A stretch of 17,517 nucleotides of DNA from the NCBI GenBank assembly GCA_031367715.1, contig JANLQJ010000235.1:1-17517 (forward strand), in the 5' to 3' direction. Positions 7,794-14,979 of this stretch are shown piece by piece (position 1 is the stretch's first letter; the number at the start of each line of letters is the position of its first letter). The position numbers and the translations under genes were made by a program. The notes below the pieces were generated by a model. The model ran no database searches and was not told where the DNA came from. It saw only the letters and a list, made by a program, of their open reading frames with translations. The stretch is from JANYHF01 sp031367715 (GTDB lineage Bacteria; Pseudomonadota; Alphaproteobacteria; Rhizobiales; Hyphomicrobiaceae).

Positions 7794-7849
7794 CATGCAA
7801 CATAGGACCGTCGGACGGTATCAAGATCTCCGAGGCACGGGAGTCCACC

Positions 7850-8884
7850 ATGGCCATGCTCTCTGCCTTCATAACTGGTGTGGCTGGCGAGGCCATGACC
7901 GGCGACGAGTGGCGCTTCCTGCAGGACGCGCGCCCGTGCGGCCTGATCCTGTTCAAGCGCAACTGCCAGTCCCCCGAGCAGGTCAAATCCCTGGTCAACA
8001 GCTTCAAGGACGCGATCGGCAGCGACGATCTGCTGATCCTGATAGATCAGGAAGGCGGCCGCGTACAGCGCCTGCAGCCGCCGCATTGGCGCCTGCTGCC
8101 GCCAGCAGCCAATTTCGGCACGATCTACCTTGAGGACAAAGACTTTGCGCTGAGTGCCGCCCGCGCGGTGGCCCAGGTTACCGCGATGGACCTGCGCGCG
8201 CTCGGCATCAACACCAATTGCGCACCCTGTCTCGATCTGCCGGTGCCCGGCATCACCGACGCCATTGGCGACCGCGCATATGGGCCGAACGTGGCGATGA
8301 TCGTCGCGCTTGGCCGCGCTGTCGCCGAGGGCCTGGCCCATGGTGGGGTGCTGCCGGTGATAAAGCACCTGCCAGGGCACGGCCGCGCCGTCTCCGACAG
8401 TCACAAGGTGCTACCGGTGGTCGCGACCGGCATCGACGAACTGGCCGAGACCGATTTCGCGCCCTTCCGCGCCCTGCGCGATCTGCCGATCGCTATGACC
8501 GCGCACATCCTGTTCACCGATATTGACCGCAACGGCCCCGCCACCACTTCAAGGCTGGTGATCGACACCATTATCCGCGGCGAGATCGGCTTTGACGGCT
8601 TGCTGCTGAGCGACGATCTCTCCATGAGCGCGCTCGGCGGCACGGTCGATGAGCGGTCTCGAGCCGTGCTCGGCGCCGGCTGCGACGTGATCCTGCACTG
8701 CAACGGCAAGCTCGACGAAATGTTGGCCGTCGCCGACGCCACGCCCCTGCTCGAGGGCCGCCCGCACGAGCGCTACGCCGCCGCACTGGCTCGGCGCACC
8801 CCGCCGGGCACGTTCGATGTCTCGGAAGCGCTGGAGGCATTGGCCGAGGTGCTGGCGGTGACGGAGGGACGGGCGCGGGCGTGA
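7850..8884 (+). CDS. nagZ: Beta-N-acetylhexosaminidase (peptidoglycan recycling)
   Basis: The 344-residue glycoside hydrolase family 3 enzyme removes N-acetylglucosamine from anhydro-muropeptides in the cytoplasm during cell-wall recycling. Visible motifs are LILIDQEGGRVQRL near residues 63-76, the signature KHLPGHG at 172-178 followed by DSHKVLP, and SDDLSM at 254-259 containing the catalytic nucleophile Asp. I chose the ATG at 7850, preceded by GGGAG at a 7-nt spacing; an ATG at 7856 is alternative. No signal peptide is seen, consistent with cytoplasmic NagZ. Its stop lies 5 bp from the stop of the convergent anti-sigma gene. In many relatives scpA would follow directly; here a four-gene minus-strand unit intervenes. 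Confidence 0.94.
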   Translation: MAMLSAFITGVAGEAMTGDEWRFLQDARPCGLILFKRNCQSPEQVKSLVNSFKDAIGSDDLLILIDQEGGRVQRLQPPHWRLLPPAANFGTIYLEDKDFALSAARAVAQVTAMDLRALGINTNCAPCLDLPVPGITDAIGDRAYGPNVAMIVALGRAVAEGLAHGGVLPVIKHLPGHGRAVSDSHKVLPVVATGIDELAETDFAPFRALRDLPIAMTAHILFTDIDRNGPATTSRLVIDTIIRGEIGFDGLLLSDDLSMSALGGTVDERSRAVLGAGCDVILHCNGKLDEMLAVADATPLLEGRPHERYAAALARRTPPGTFDVSEALEALAEVLAVTEGRARA

Positions 8885-8889
8885 GGTTT

Positions 8890-9678
8890 CTAACCCGCCG
8901 CGATCATCGCCCGTAGCCTGGCCGCAAACGCCTCCAGATCGGCCGGCGCGATGTCGGCCACGGCCGAGAATGAAAAATCCGTCCCGCGCCAGCTCAGCAC
9001 CGTGTAGCCATCGCGCGAGGTGCGCGTCACGGTCTGCTGGTCGTCCTTGCCGCCCGGCTCGGGGACAGCGACCAGGCTCACCAGATGCTCGCGATGACGG
9101 TAGACCAGGGTCGGCACGGAACGTCCGTCTACCACATCGATGCGGCCGCCGATCAGGGCGAACCCGTCTGCCGCCAGATCGACCACCGGCGGTGAGACCG
9201 CCAGATGGCTGTCGAACCAGGGCTTCACGGTGTGGCGGTCGGTCGAGACGACATCGACCGGATTGGCCGCCAGCAGCGCATGTTGATGCACCGCGACAAT
9301 GGCTGCGGGGGCGACTGCGCTCCGGTCGGGCGCGATCAACTGCCAGGTCATGAGGCTGGAAAGGCCCGCGGCCAGCAGCACCGCGGCCGCCATCTGCCGC
9401 CACTCGAAACGCCGCTGCTTGAAGGCCGAACGCGCCACAGCGGCAGGCGCGCCGATACCAGCGATGCGGTTTCGCAAGCGCTCGGATGCGACGTCCTTGG
9501 CAAGCCCGATGGCCAATGCCTGGCGCAGTGCCAGCAGCCGGTCGCGCTCGGCTCTGAGAGCGGCATCGATCGCCAGTTGACTCTCGAATCTGGCGCGTGC
9601 GGAAAACTCCAGTTCACCATCGAGATAGGCGTTCAAGAGCACGGCTTCCTCGGGAGTTGTGTTGGTCGCTTCAGCCAC
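8890..9678 (-). CDS. Membrane anti-sigma factor
   Basis: This 262-residue product sits immediately downstream of the ECF sigma gene and probably sequesters that sigma factor at the inner membrane until an envelope signal releases it. The N-terminal cytoplasmic part has the anti-sigma pattern LLNAYLDGELEFSARARFESQL (residues 14-35), with no HxxxCxxC zinc motif. One transmembrane helix lies at about 96-115 (MAAAVLLAAGLSSLMTWQLI) after basic KQRRFEWR. The C-terminal periplasmic domain of about 145 residues includes a VDLAADGFALIGGRIDVV segment. I chose the GTG at 9678, two bases after the sigma stop codon and about 10 nt after AAGGAG within the sigma gene's 3' end, suggesting translational coupling. 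Which signal it senses cannot be read from the sequence. Confidence 0.85.
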   Translation of the reverse strand: MAEATNTTPEEAVLLNAYLDGELEFSARARFESQLAIDAALRAERDRLLALRQALAIGLAKDVASERLRNRIAGIGAPAAVARSAFKQRRFEWRQMAAAVLLAAGLSSLMTWQLIAPDRSAVAPAAIVAVHQHALLAANPVDVVSTDRHTVKPWFDSHLAVSPPVVDLAADGFALIGGRIDVVDGRSVPTLVYRHREHLVSLVAVPEPGGKDDQQTVTRTSRDGYTVLSWRGTDFSFSAVADIAPADLEAFAARLRAMIAAG

Positions 9679-9680
9679 GC

Positions 9681-10250
9681 TCAAGCCGCTCCTTGTTTCT
9701 TGCGCTCGGCTCCACCCAGCCGCTGCATCAATAGTCCGCGCGCCCGCGACAGCCGGCTCATCACGGTGCCGATCGGCAGCCCGGTGACATCGGAAATCTC
9801 GCGATAGCTCAACTCGTCGATCTCGCGCAGCACGATCATCTCGCGATAGGCGATCGGCAGCGCCGCGATGGCGTCCTGCACGGCTTTGGCGTCGGCCTTG
9901 GCGATCAGGGCAGCTTCGGGTGACAGCGTCTTGCAACTCAGCGGACCATCCGCCTGCGCCTGCTCGAAAATACTGTCATCATCGGTCACCAGCAGCGCTT
10001 TCGGTCGGTTCTTGCGCAACCAGGAAAAGGCCGTGTTGCGCACGATGGCCAGCAGCCATGCCTTCGGACTGCCATCGCGATAAGAGGCGATGGCCGTAAA
10101 CGCACGGATCGCCGCCTCCTGCAACACGTCCTCGCCATCGGCAAGATTGCCGGTCAGCCAGCGGGCGAGCGACAGCGCATCGTTCAGATGGGGCATGACC
10201 ACCGCCTCGAAGCGCTGCCTTCTTTTATCGTCCGCCAGCAGATCGTCCAA
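9681..10250 (-). CDS. ECF-type RNA polymerase sigma factor (RpoE-like)
   Basis: The 189-residue protein has only sigma regions 2 and 4, the ECF architecture. Region 2 covers about residues 14-80 (ARWLTGNLADGEDVLQEAAIRAF, then WLLAIVRNTAFSWLRK). Region 4 covers about 127-180 (LPIAYREMIVLREIDELSYREI, then the recognition helix around TGLPIGTVMSRLSRARGLL). The start is an unusual TTG at 10250: an in-frame TAA lies five codons upstream and the next ATG falls inside region 2. AGCAGG sits just before the TTG. It begins 12 bp after the cupredoxin stop and ends 2 bp before the anti-sigma start. It probably transcribes its own operon through the candidate promoter near 11640-11665. Confidence 0.92.
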   Translation of the reverse strand: MDDLLADDKRRQRFEAVVMPHLNDALSLARWLTGNLADGEDVLQEAAIRAFTAIASYRDGSPKAWLLAIVRNTAFSWLRKNRPKALLVTDDDSIFEQAQADGPLSCKTLSPEAALIAKADAKAVQDAIAALPIAYREMIVLREIDELSYREISDVTGLPIGTVMSRLSRARGLLMQRLGGAERKKQGAA

Positions 10251-10262
10251 TTGCCTGCTCGC

Positions 10263-10643
10263 TTAGGGTTTGACGATGATCTTACCCGTCATGTGGCTGT
10301 GGAAACCGCAGTAGTAACTGATCTCGCCGGCATCGGCGAACGTCATCGAGAACTTGTTTCCGGTGTCGAGCGGCTTGGACTTGAACTTCTTGTCCGTCTC
10401 GACCACAGAATGGGGGATATCGTCGGCGTTCAGGAAGGTGACAGTCGTGCCGGGTTTCACCGTCAGTACGGCCGGATTGAAGGTGAAATTCTCGATTTTC
10501 ACCACGATCCCATCGGCCGCTGCCGCCGGCGCAGGAGCGGCTGCATCTTCGGCCCGTGCGCCCGCTGCCAGCAACAGCGTGAACGCCATCCCCGCCATCG
10601 CCAGGGACAGCACGCGTTTCAACAAACACCGCCGTGCCATCAT
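10263..10643 (-). CDS. Periplasmic cupredoxin (amicyanin/plastocyanin-like)
   Basis: The 126-residue precursor has a Sec-type signal peptide (MMARRCLLKR, a hydrophobic core, cleavage likely after ARA at residue 31), then an Ala/Pro-rich linker and one blue-copper domain. Type I copper ligands are visible as H78 (DDIPHSVV), C112, H115 and M118 in YYCGFHSHMTGKI; the C-x2-H-x2-M spacing is that of amicyanin-like proteins. It probably binds copper and carries electrons or buffers copper in the periplasm. Its ATG overlaps the phosphoesterase stop by four bases (ATGA), and the sigma gene begins 12 bp later, so it is within the operon. Its redox partner is unknown. Confidence 0.9.
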   Translation of the reverse strand: MMARRCLLKRVLSLAMAGMAFTLLLAAGARAEDAAAPAPAAAADGIVVKIENFTFNPAVLTVKPGTTVTFLNADDIPHSVVETDKKFKSKPLDTGNKFSMTFADAGEISYYCGFHSHMTGKIIVKP

Positions 10644-11593
10644 GATGCGTCAGCCAGTGCGGTATCGGTGACGGCCAGCGAGGCCTGTCCCGGCATGTAG
10701 ACAACATTGCGGACACCGAGCAAGCCGCGCAGTTTTTCCGCTGGCACCAGCATCGGACCGGGCGACGGCGCCTTGCCGGGCTCGGGCTGCGGGAACGCGG
10801 TCGAACGGGCAGTGTGGAACGTGACGTTGCCTTCCACCTTCTGCATCAGCTGATGGATATGGCCGTTCAGCACCGTCACCGAGCCGAAGCGCTTTAGCAT
10901 GGCCAAGGCCTGATCACCATCATCGGTGCCCCAGCCCCATTGCGGATAGAGCGCATAGAGAGGGATATGCGCGAACACGACGATGGGTGTGGAATCTGAT
11001 TTGGTTTTCAGGTCGTCGGCCAGCCATGCCAGCTGTTCGGCGCCGAGCGAGCCCATGCCGCCCGCCTTCAAGCCGACGACATTGACGAGACCGACGAAAT
11101 GCACCCCGGCCTGATCGAACGCGTACCAGCCGGCGCCCTTGGTGTTCTTGCCGTAGCGCTCAAGATAGGCTTTGCCCTCGCCCTCATCGACCAGATCGTG
11201 CTCGCCGGGGACGTAATGAACGTCCAGGCCGCTCTCGCCGATCAGCTGCGCGGCGGTGTCGAACTCGGCCGGCTTGCTGAGATGCGTGATGTCGCCGGTA
11301 TGCAGCATGAATGCCGGCTTGCCGGGCATGGCTTTCACCTTGCCGATGGCCTCCTTGAGCGTTGCATCGGCATGCGGATTGGCGGGTTTGGCAAAGCCGA
11401 TATGGCTGTCGGAAATCTGCAGGAAGGAAAAGCCGGTCGTCTCGGCGGCCTGGGCCGTGCCGAGCAAACCGCGCGACACCGGCACACCGGCAGCCATGGT
11501 CCAGAGCACACCGGTGCCCGCCCACAACATGCATTCAAGCGCGTGCCGGCGCGTGTGGCCATTCGCGGCCTGGTCGTCGTCGTGATGGGACAT
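10640..11593 (-). CDS. Tat-exported calcineurin-like metallophosphoesterase
   Basis: The 317-residue product starts at the ATG at 11593, preceded by AAGGAG at an 8-nt spacing. The N-terminus has a twin-arginine motif (HTRRHALECML, R15-R16), a hydrophobic stretch and a probable cleavage at AQA-A near 47-50, predicting folded export to the periplasm. Phosphoesterase motifs are D62-S-H64, HTGD (D101), VPGEHD (E131, H132), FAHIP (H209) and GHIH (H245, H247). The usual GNHD block reads GEHD, replacing the conserved Asn by Glu. Phosphatase, nucleotidase or phosphodiesterase activity cannot be distinguished. First gene of the four-gene unit with the cupredoxin, ECF sigma and anti-sigma, so it is a likely output of that sigma factor. 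Confidence 0.88.
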   Translation of the reverse strand: MSHHDDDQAANGHTRRHALECMLWAGTGVLWTMAAGVPVSRGLLGTAQAAETTGFSFLQISDSHIGFAKPANPHADATLKEAIGKVKAMPGKPAFMLHTGDITHLSKPAEFDTAAQLIGESGLDVHYVPGEHDLVDEGEGKAYLERYGKNTKGAGWYAFDQAGVHFVGLVNVVGLKAGGMGSLGAEQLAWLADDLKTKSDSTPIVVFAHIPLYALYPQWGWGTDDGDQALAMLKRFGSVTVLNGHIHQLMQKVEGNVTFHTARSTAFPQPEPGKAPSPGPMLVPAEKLRGLLGVRNVVYMPGQASLAVTDTALADAS

Positions 11594-11635
11594 CGATATC
11601 TCTCCTTGGTGACTGGCCCACAGGGCGGAATGCAT

Positions 11636-11665
11636 GAGAGACTCGGGACGTTGCGGATTTATTCC
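11636..11665 (-). promoter_or_regulatory. Candidate ECF-sigma promoter of the phosphoesterase-cupredoxin-sigma operon
   Basis: Reading the minus strand, GGAATAA (665-659) is followed after 16 nt by GTCTCTC (642-636). A GGAAT-type -35, a 16-nt spacer and a GTCT-type -10 are typical of ECF promoters. It ends 43 bp before the ATG at 11593. Autoregulation by the sigma factor encoded two genes downstream is inferred from this layout and not proven. Confidence 0.5.
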
Positions 11666-11795
11666 GTTGGGCTGAGCGGTTGCCCCGGCGCTGCTACGAT
11701 GGTTCGGCTTACCGGGGAACACTAGGCGTCAAAATCAGCTATAGTCGTCCCCATTGCCGATTCCGTGCCCATCGCCAATCTCGGGACGACACGAA

Positions 11796-12617
11796 TTGTC
11801 TAACAATAACAACACGTTATCGTTCGACGACGATGCGCCACTGATGGCGCTGCCGGATGCTGAGCATGCCGCGTTGATCGTAGACCTCGCCGGCTTCGAG
11901 GGCCCGCTGGACCTGCTGTTGGCGCTAGCCCGCACGCACAAACTCGACCTGAAACACGTTTCGATGGCCGCGCTGGCCGGGCAGTACATCGCTTTCATCG
12001 AGCGCGCCGGGCCGCTGCGGCTGGAGGCGGCCGCCGACTATCTCGTCATGGCCGCCTGGCTCACCTACCTCAAGTCCCGGTTGCTGCTGCCCAAGGAGCC
12101 CGGCGAGCCAGGCCTCACCGGCGAGGAACTGGCCATGCAGCTGGCCTTCCGTCTGCAGCGGCTTAGCGCCATGCGTGCGGCGGCGGCCCACCTGATGGCG
12201 CGCGACCGGCTCGGCCGTTCGATCTTTGCGCGTGGCGATCCGGAACCAATTCGCATTGTTAAATCAGAGACTTACGCCGTAAGCATGTACGACCTGCTGC
12301 GCGCCTACGCCGACCAGCGCAAGCGCACCGTGCACAGCCACGTCACGATCAAGCGGCGCGAGGTGTGGTCGATCAAGGAGGCGCGCGCCCGGCTCGAGCG
12401 GTTGATCGGCGCCATGCCCGACTGGGCCGATTTCGACCAGCTGATGGGCCGGTATCTGACCGCGAGCATGGATCGTAAGACCGTCACCGCCGCCTCGCTC
12501 GGCGCCGTCCTGGAGCTTACCCGTGACGGCAAGTTGGAGCTGCAGCAAGCCGAGCCGTACGCAAAGATCTTTGTGCGAACTAGATCGCATCTGAAACTGG
12601 TTAGCGGCCCGGCTTGA
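11796..12617 (+). CDS. scpA: Segregation and condensation protein A
   Basis: ScpA is the kleisin subunit that bridges the SMC heads and, with ScpB, compacts and segregates the chromosome. The hallmark LAGFEGPLDLLLALARTHKL is near residues 30-49, followed by AADYLVMAAWLTYLKSRLLLP. The C-terminal winged helix ends with LELTRDGKLELQQAEPYAKIF. No ATG opens the frame close to the hallmark except at 11844. I chose the TTG at 11796 (LSNNNNTLSFDDD), with GGGA 9 nt upstream, giving 273 residues, a normal family length; the ATG at 11844 would give 257. Divergent from the phosphoesterase operon, so the 203-bp gap holds both promoters; TATAGT at 11740-11745 could be a -10 for scpA. Confidence 0.9.
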   Translation: MSNNNNTLSFDDDAPLMALPDAEHAALIVDLAGFEGPLDLLLALARTHKLDLKHVSMAALAGQYIAFIERAGPLRLEAAADYLVMAAWLTYLKSRLLLPKEPGEPGLTGEELAMQLAFRLQRLSAMRAAAAHLMARDRLGRSIFARGDPEPIRIVKSETYAVSMYDLLRAYADQRKRTVHSHVTIKRREVWSIKEARARLERLIGAMPDWADFDQLMGRYLTASMDRKTVTAASLGAVLELTRDGKLELQQAEPYAKIFVRTRSHLKLVSGPA

Positions 12618-12807
12618 CGCTGCTGGAAGCGTCGTCATGATGGGGCATGAGCTGTCGCGTTTTGCCGTGCATGACCCTGTTGTTGTCGTTTATGATCCAG
12701 TTATGGCACCCCATCGCATTGGTGAGCACACCAATTCCCAGTTACACCATGTCAACGGCAACTCTGAGTAGAAATTCGTGACCAGGCCGGCGCAGAGATC
12801 CGAACCC
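12618..12807 (+). other. 190-bp scpA-scpB spacer
   Basis: scpA and scpB are usually adjacent or overlapping, yet here 190 bp separate them. The spacer is less GC-rich than its flanks and contains only a 44-codon frame (12637-12771). No terminator hairpin with a T-run is evident. Confidence 0.5.
12637..12771 (+). CDS. Possible 44-residue small protein in the scpA-scpB gap
   Basis: An open frame starts ATGATG at 12637, with GGAAG 7 nt upstream, and ends at TAG 12769-12771. The product begins MMGHELSRFAVHDPVVVVYD and continues with a His/Asn-rich tail. It shows no signal peptide or recognisable motif, and its third codon positions are less GC-biased than those of scpA or scpB, which argues against a long-established gene. 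It could equally be a chance frame or a decayed fragment. Confidence 0.2.
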   Translation: MMGHELSRFAVHDPVVVVYDPVMAPHRIGEHTNSQLHHVNGNSE

Positions 12808-13542
12808 ATGACCGCAGCTGGCGATCGCCCGCTCGCGAGCGACGCGTGCAATGCCAGCGCCGAGACCGCGCAGCACCTGCGCATTCTCGAAGCCTTGCTG
12901 TTCGCCGCCCCCGCCCCGCTTGACACCGCGCAGCTCGCCAAGGAGCTGCCGCCCAGCGCGGACGTCCCCGCGTTGCTGGAGCACCTGAAATCGACCTATG
13001 CGCCGCGCGGCGTGAACCTGGTACGCGTTGCCGGCAAATGGGCGTTCCGAACCGCCACCGACCTCGGCTATCTGCTGGAAAAGAAATCCGAGACCGAGAA
13101 GCGCCTGTCACGGGCCGCGCTCGAAACGCTCGCCATCATCGCCTATCACCAGCCGGTGACGCGCGCCGAGGTCGAGGCGATCCGCGGCGTTGCCACGTCC
13201 AAGGGCACGCTGGATGTGCTGATGGAGACCGGCTGGGTGCGATTGCGCGGGCGGCGGCGGTCACCGGGCCGGCCGGTGACCTATGGCACGGCGGAAGCGT
13301 TCCTGGCCCATTTCGGCCTCGATACGCTGGCCGATCTTCCGGGCGCCGCCGAACTCAAGGGCGCCGGTTTGCTCGATTCCAGCCTGCCCCCGGGCTTTCG
13401 CGTTCCCGATCCGGAACTGCTGGCTAGTCTGCAGGCGGACGAAATGCCGCTCGAGATCGAGACCGAAGCAACGCCTGCGGACGATGAGGACATCGAGACG
13501 GACCAGGATGCCTCCGACGATGAGGCATCGTCGGCATCGTGA
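12808..13542 (+). CDS. scpB: Segregation and condensation protein B
   Basis: ScpB is the winged-helix partner that dimerises and clamps ScpA in the SMC condensin complex. The N-terminal ILEALLFAAPAPLDTAQLAKEL and central LSRAALETLAIIAYHQPVTRAEVEAIRGV are family signatures, followed by GWVRLRGRRRSPGRPVTYGTAEAFLAHFGL. The C-terminal 35 residues are acidic (DDEDIETDQDASDDEASS). I chose the ATG at 12808 (244 residues); a GTG at 12778 would add 10 residues, but neither has a strong ribosome-binding site. Its stop overlaps the start of the ABC ATPase gene by 4 bases (GTGA). In many alphaproteobacteria tatA follows scpB; here it does not. Confidence 0.92.
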   Translation: MTAAGDRPLASDACNASAETAQHLRILEALLFAAPAPLDTAQLAKELPPSADVPALLEHLKSTYAPRGVNLVRVAGKWAFRTATDLGYLLEKKSETEKRLSRAALETLAIIAYHQPVTRAEVEAIRGVATSKGTLDVLMETGWVRLRGRRRSPGRPVTYGTAEAFLAHFGLDTLADLPGAAELKGAGLLDSSLPPGFRVPDPELLASLQADEMPLEIETEATPADDEDIETDQDASDDEASSAS

Positions 13543-14684
13543 GCGTCATCAGTCCCCCAGCACCCCGGCCGGCCGACGCCAGCGCCGGTGCCGACTCCGA
13601 CGCCCCTTGGGGCACCCGCGGCTCGGCCGGCGCCACCTTCGCGTCCAGCCTGAGTTTCGAGGACGTGCACCGATGGTATGGCGAGACCAGCGCGCTGGCC
13701 GGTGTCAGCCTGGAAGTGGCGCCGAGCGAGATCGTCTGCCTGCTTGGGCCGTCGGGGTGCGGCAAGACCACGCTGCTGCGCATCGCTGCCGGCATCGAGA
13801 AGCCGTCCAAGGGACGCGTGCTGTTCAACGGCCTGGAGGTGGCCGGCGAGGAGCGCTTCGTGCCGCCAGAAAAGCGCAACGTCGGCCTGATGTTCCAGGA
13901 TTTCGCGCTGTTCCCGCATCTGACCATCGTGCAGAACGTCGCTTTCGGGCTGTGGGCACTGCCGGGCGAGCAGAGCACCCGCGTGGCGCTGGCCGCGCTT
14001 GAACGGGTTGGTCTTGCCCGCTATGCGCACAGCTATCCGCATGCGCTTTCGGGTGGCGAGCAACAGCGCGTGGCGCTGGCCAGGGCCATGGCACCGCGCC
14101 CCGGCGTGCTGCTGATGGACGAGCCGTTCTCGGGCCTCGATGTGCAGCTGCGCCACTCCATGCAGGAAGAGACCCTGCAATTGCTGCACGAAACCCACGC
14201 CACCTCGATCATCGTCACTCACGATCCCGAGGAGGCGATGCGGCTCGCCGACCGCATTCTGGTGCTGCGCCACGGCCGCATCATCCAGGAAGGCAAGGCC
14301 GAGGCGCTCTATGCCGCGCCGGCCGATCTGTTCGTGGCGCGGCTGTTCTCCAACATCAACGAGGTGCCCGCCAGCGTTGCCCGCGGCGCCATCGCGACAG
14401 CGCTCGGCAGCGTGCCGGCGCCGGGCCTGAGCGATGGCACCAAGGCTGTGCTGTGCGTGCGCCAGCGTGGCGTCGAGCTGCTGCCGGCCGGCCAGGGCCG
14501 CGCGGCGCGCGTGCTCGACGTCAAATTCATGGGCGACGTGGTGATCGTCGATCTGGCGGTGGAAGGCCTCGACAGCGTGTTGCGAGCGCGCCTGCGCACG
14601 ACCGTGCCGGTGCGGCGCGGCGCGGAGGTGGGCGTAAGGGTCGATCCGGCAAGTGTGCTGGTGTTTGCGGCCGAGGGAAATTAG
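13539..14684 (+). CDS. ABC transporter ATP-binding protein (Fe3+/spermidine/putrescine-type, TOBE domain)
   Basis: The 381-residue ATPase energises an importer of the ferric/polyamine class. Walker A is GPSGCGKTT (residues 70-78), the Q-loop lies in MFQDFALFPHLT, the signature is LSGGEQQRVALARA, Walker B is VLLMDEPFSGLD and the H-loop is IVTHD. The C-terminal part from about residue 270 resembles a TOBE regulatory domain (VLDVKFMGDVVIVDLAVEG). The first 35 residues are a low-complexity Pro/Ala/Ser extension before the usual start of the fold. The GTG start at 13539 overlaps the scpB stop (GTGA), so translation is probably coupled. No permease or binding-protein gene is present in the window, and the next DNA is degraded rhs sequence, so the transporter is either completed elsewhere or was disrupted here. 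Confidence 0.88.
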   Translation: MSVISPPAPRPADASAGADSDAPWGTRGSAGATFASSLSFEDVHRWYGETSALAGVSLEVAPSEIVCLLGPSGCGKTTLLRIAAGIEKPSKGRVLFNGLEVAGEERFVPPEKRNVGLMFQDFALFPHLTIVQNVAFGLWALPGEQSTRVALAALERVGLARYAHSYPHALSGGEQQRVALARAMAPRPGVLLMDEPFSGLDVQLRHSMQEETLQLLHETHATSIIVTHDPEEAMRLADRILVLRHGRIIQEGKAEALYAAPADLFVARLFSNINEVPASVARGAIATALGSVPAPGLSDGTKAVLCVRQRGVELLPAGQGRAARVLDVKFMGDVVIVDLAVEGLDSVLRARLRTTVPVRRGAEVGVRVDPASVLVFAAEGN

Positions 14685-14750
14685 TCGTCTGTCCCCCCTT
14701 TATGGCTCCGGCGTTTCCGGCCTCGCCTATGTCTACGGCCCCGCCCGCGC

Positions 14751-14789
14751 GCGCAGGCGTGCAAAGCCAAAACCGCCGCGCGCCTGCGC
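14751..14789. repeat. GC-rich inverted repeat inside Rhs copy 1
   Basis: GCGCAGGCG (14751-14759) and CGCCTGCGC (14781-14789) are perfect 9-bp inverted copies separated by 21 nt. The stretch interrupts the Rhs peptide between GSGVSGLAYVYGP and RLRKTT and is absent at the matching place in copy 2, where the peptide is continuous. Confidence 0.5.
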
Positions 14790-14939
14790 AAGACCACTGG
14801 CACGGCGCGACGCTCTATCTCGGCGATAGTTTCGAGCTGACCGGCGGGGTCTGGACCAAGTACCTGACGGCCGAGGCCAAGCGGGTAGGCCCCACCCCGG
14901 GGTCGTCCGTCACCAGCTGGATGCCCAGTTTTGTTTCGC

Positions 14940-14955
14940 GCCTCCGCGCGGGGGC
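14940..14955. repeat. Palindrome inserted in Rhs core, copy 1 (type I)
   Basis: GCCTCCGC followed by GCGGGGGC forms a near-perfect 8+8 bp dyad. It is the core of about 28 extra nucleotides between the codons for TWM and GDHLSSVR. The same insert occurs in copy 2 at 16789-16804 with a one-base length difference in its left flank; in both copies it breaks the reading frame. Confidence 0.6.
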
Positions 14956-14979
14956 GACCATCTCTCCAGCGTCCGCCTG

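Larger units (their letters stand above)
14701..14979 (+). pseudogene. Degraded Rhs core fragment, copy 1 (5' part)
   Basis: Rhs-like peptide pieces appear in different frames: GSGVSGLAYVYGP from 14704, RLRKTTGTA from 14781, and TLYLGDSFELTGGVWTKYLTAEAKRVG from 14810 running to VTSWM at 14923. The next core piece, GDHLSSVRLVTG, lies in yet another frame from 14953. Each frame change coincides with an inserted GC-rich palindromic stretch (14751-14789, 14940-14955), so the core no longer encodes one chain. Compared with copy 2, 15 extra nucleotides containing CCCCGGGG lie near 14888-14909. No intact rhs start is present; upstream is the ABC ATPase gene. Confidence 0.7.

Noticed and set aside
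13281..14273. About 330-codon minus-strand frame across scpB and the ABC ATPase
   Set aside because: Both plus-strand genes have unmistakable motifs; the antisense frame has none and spans two genes.
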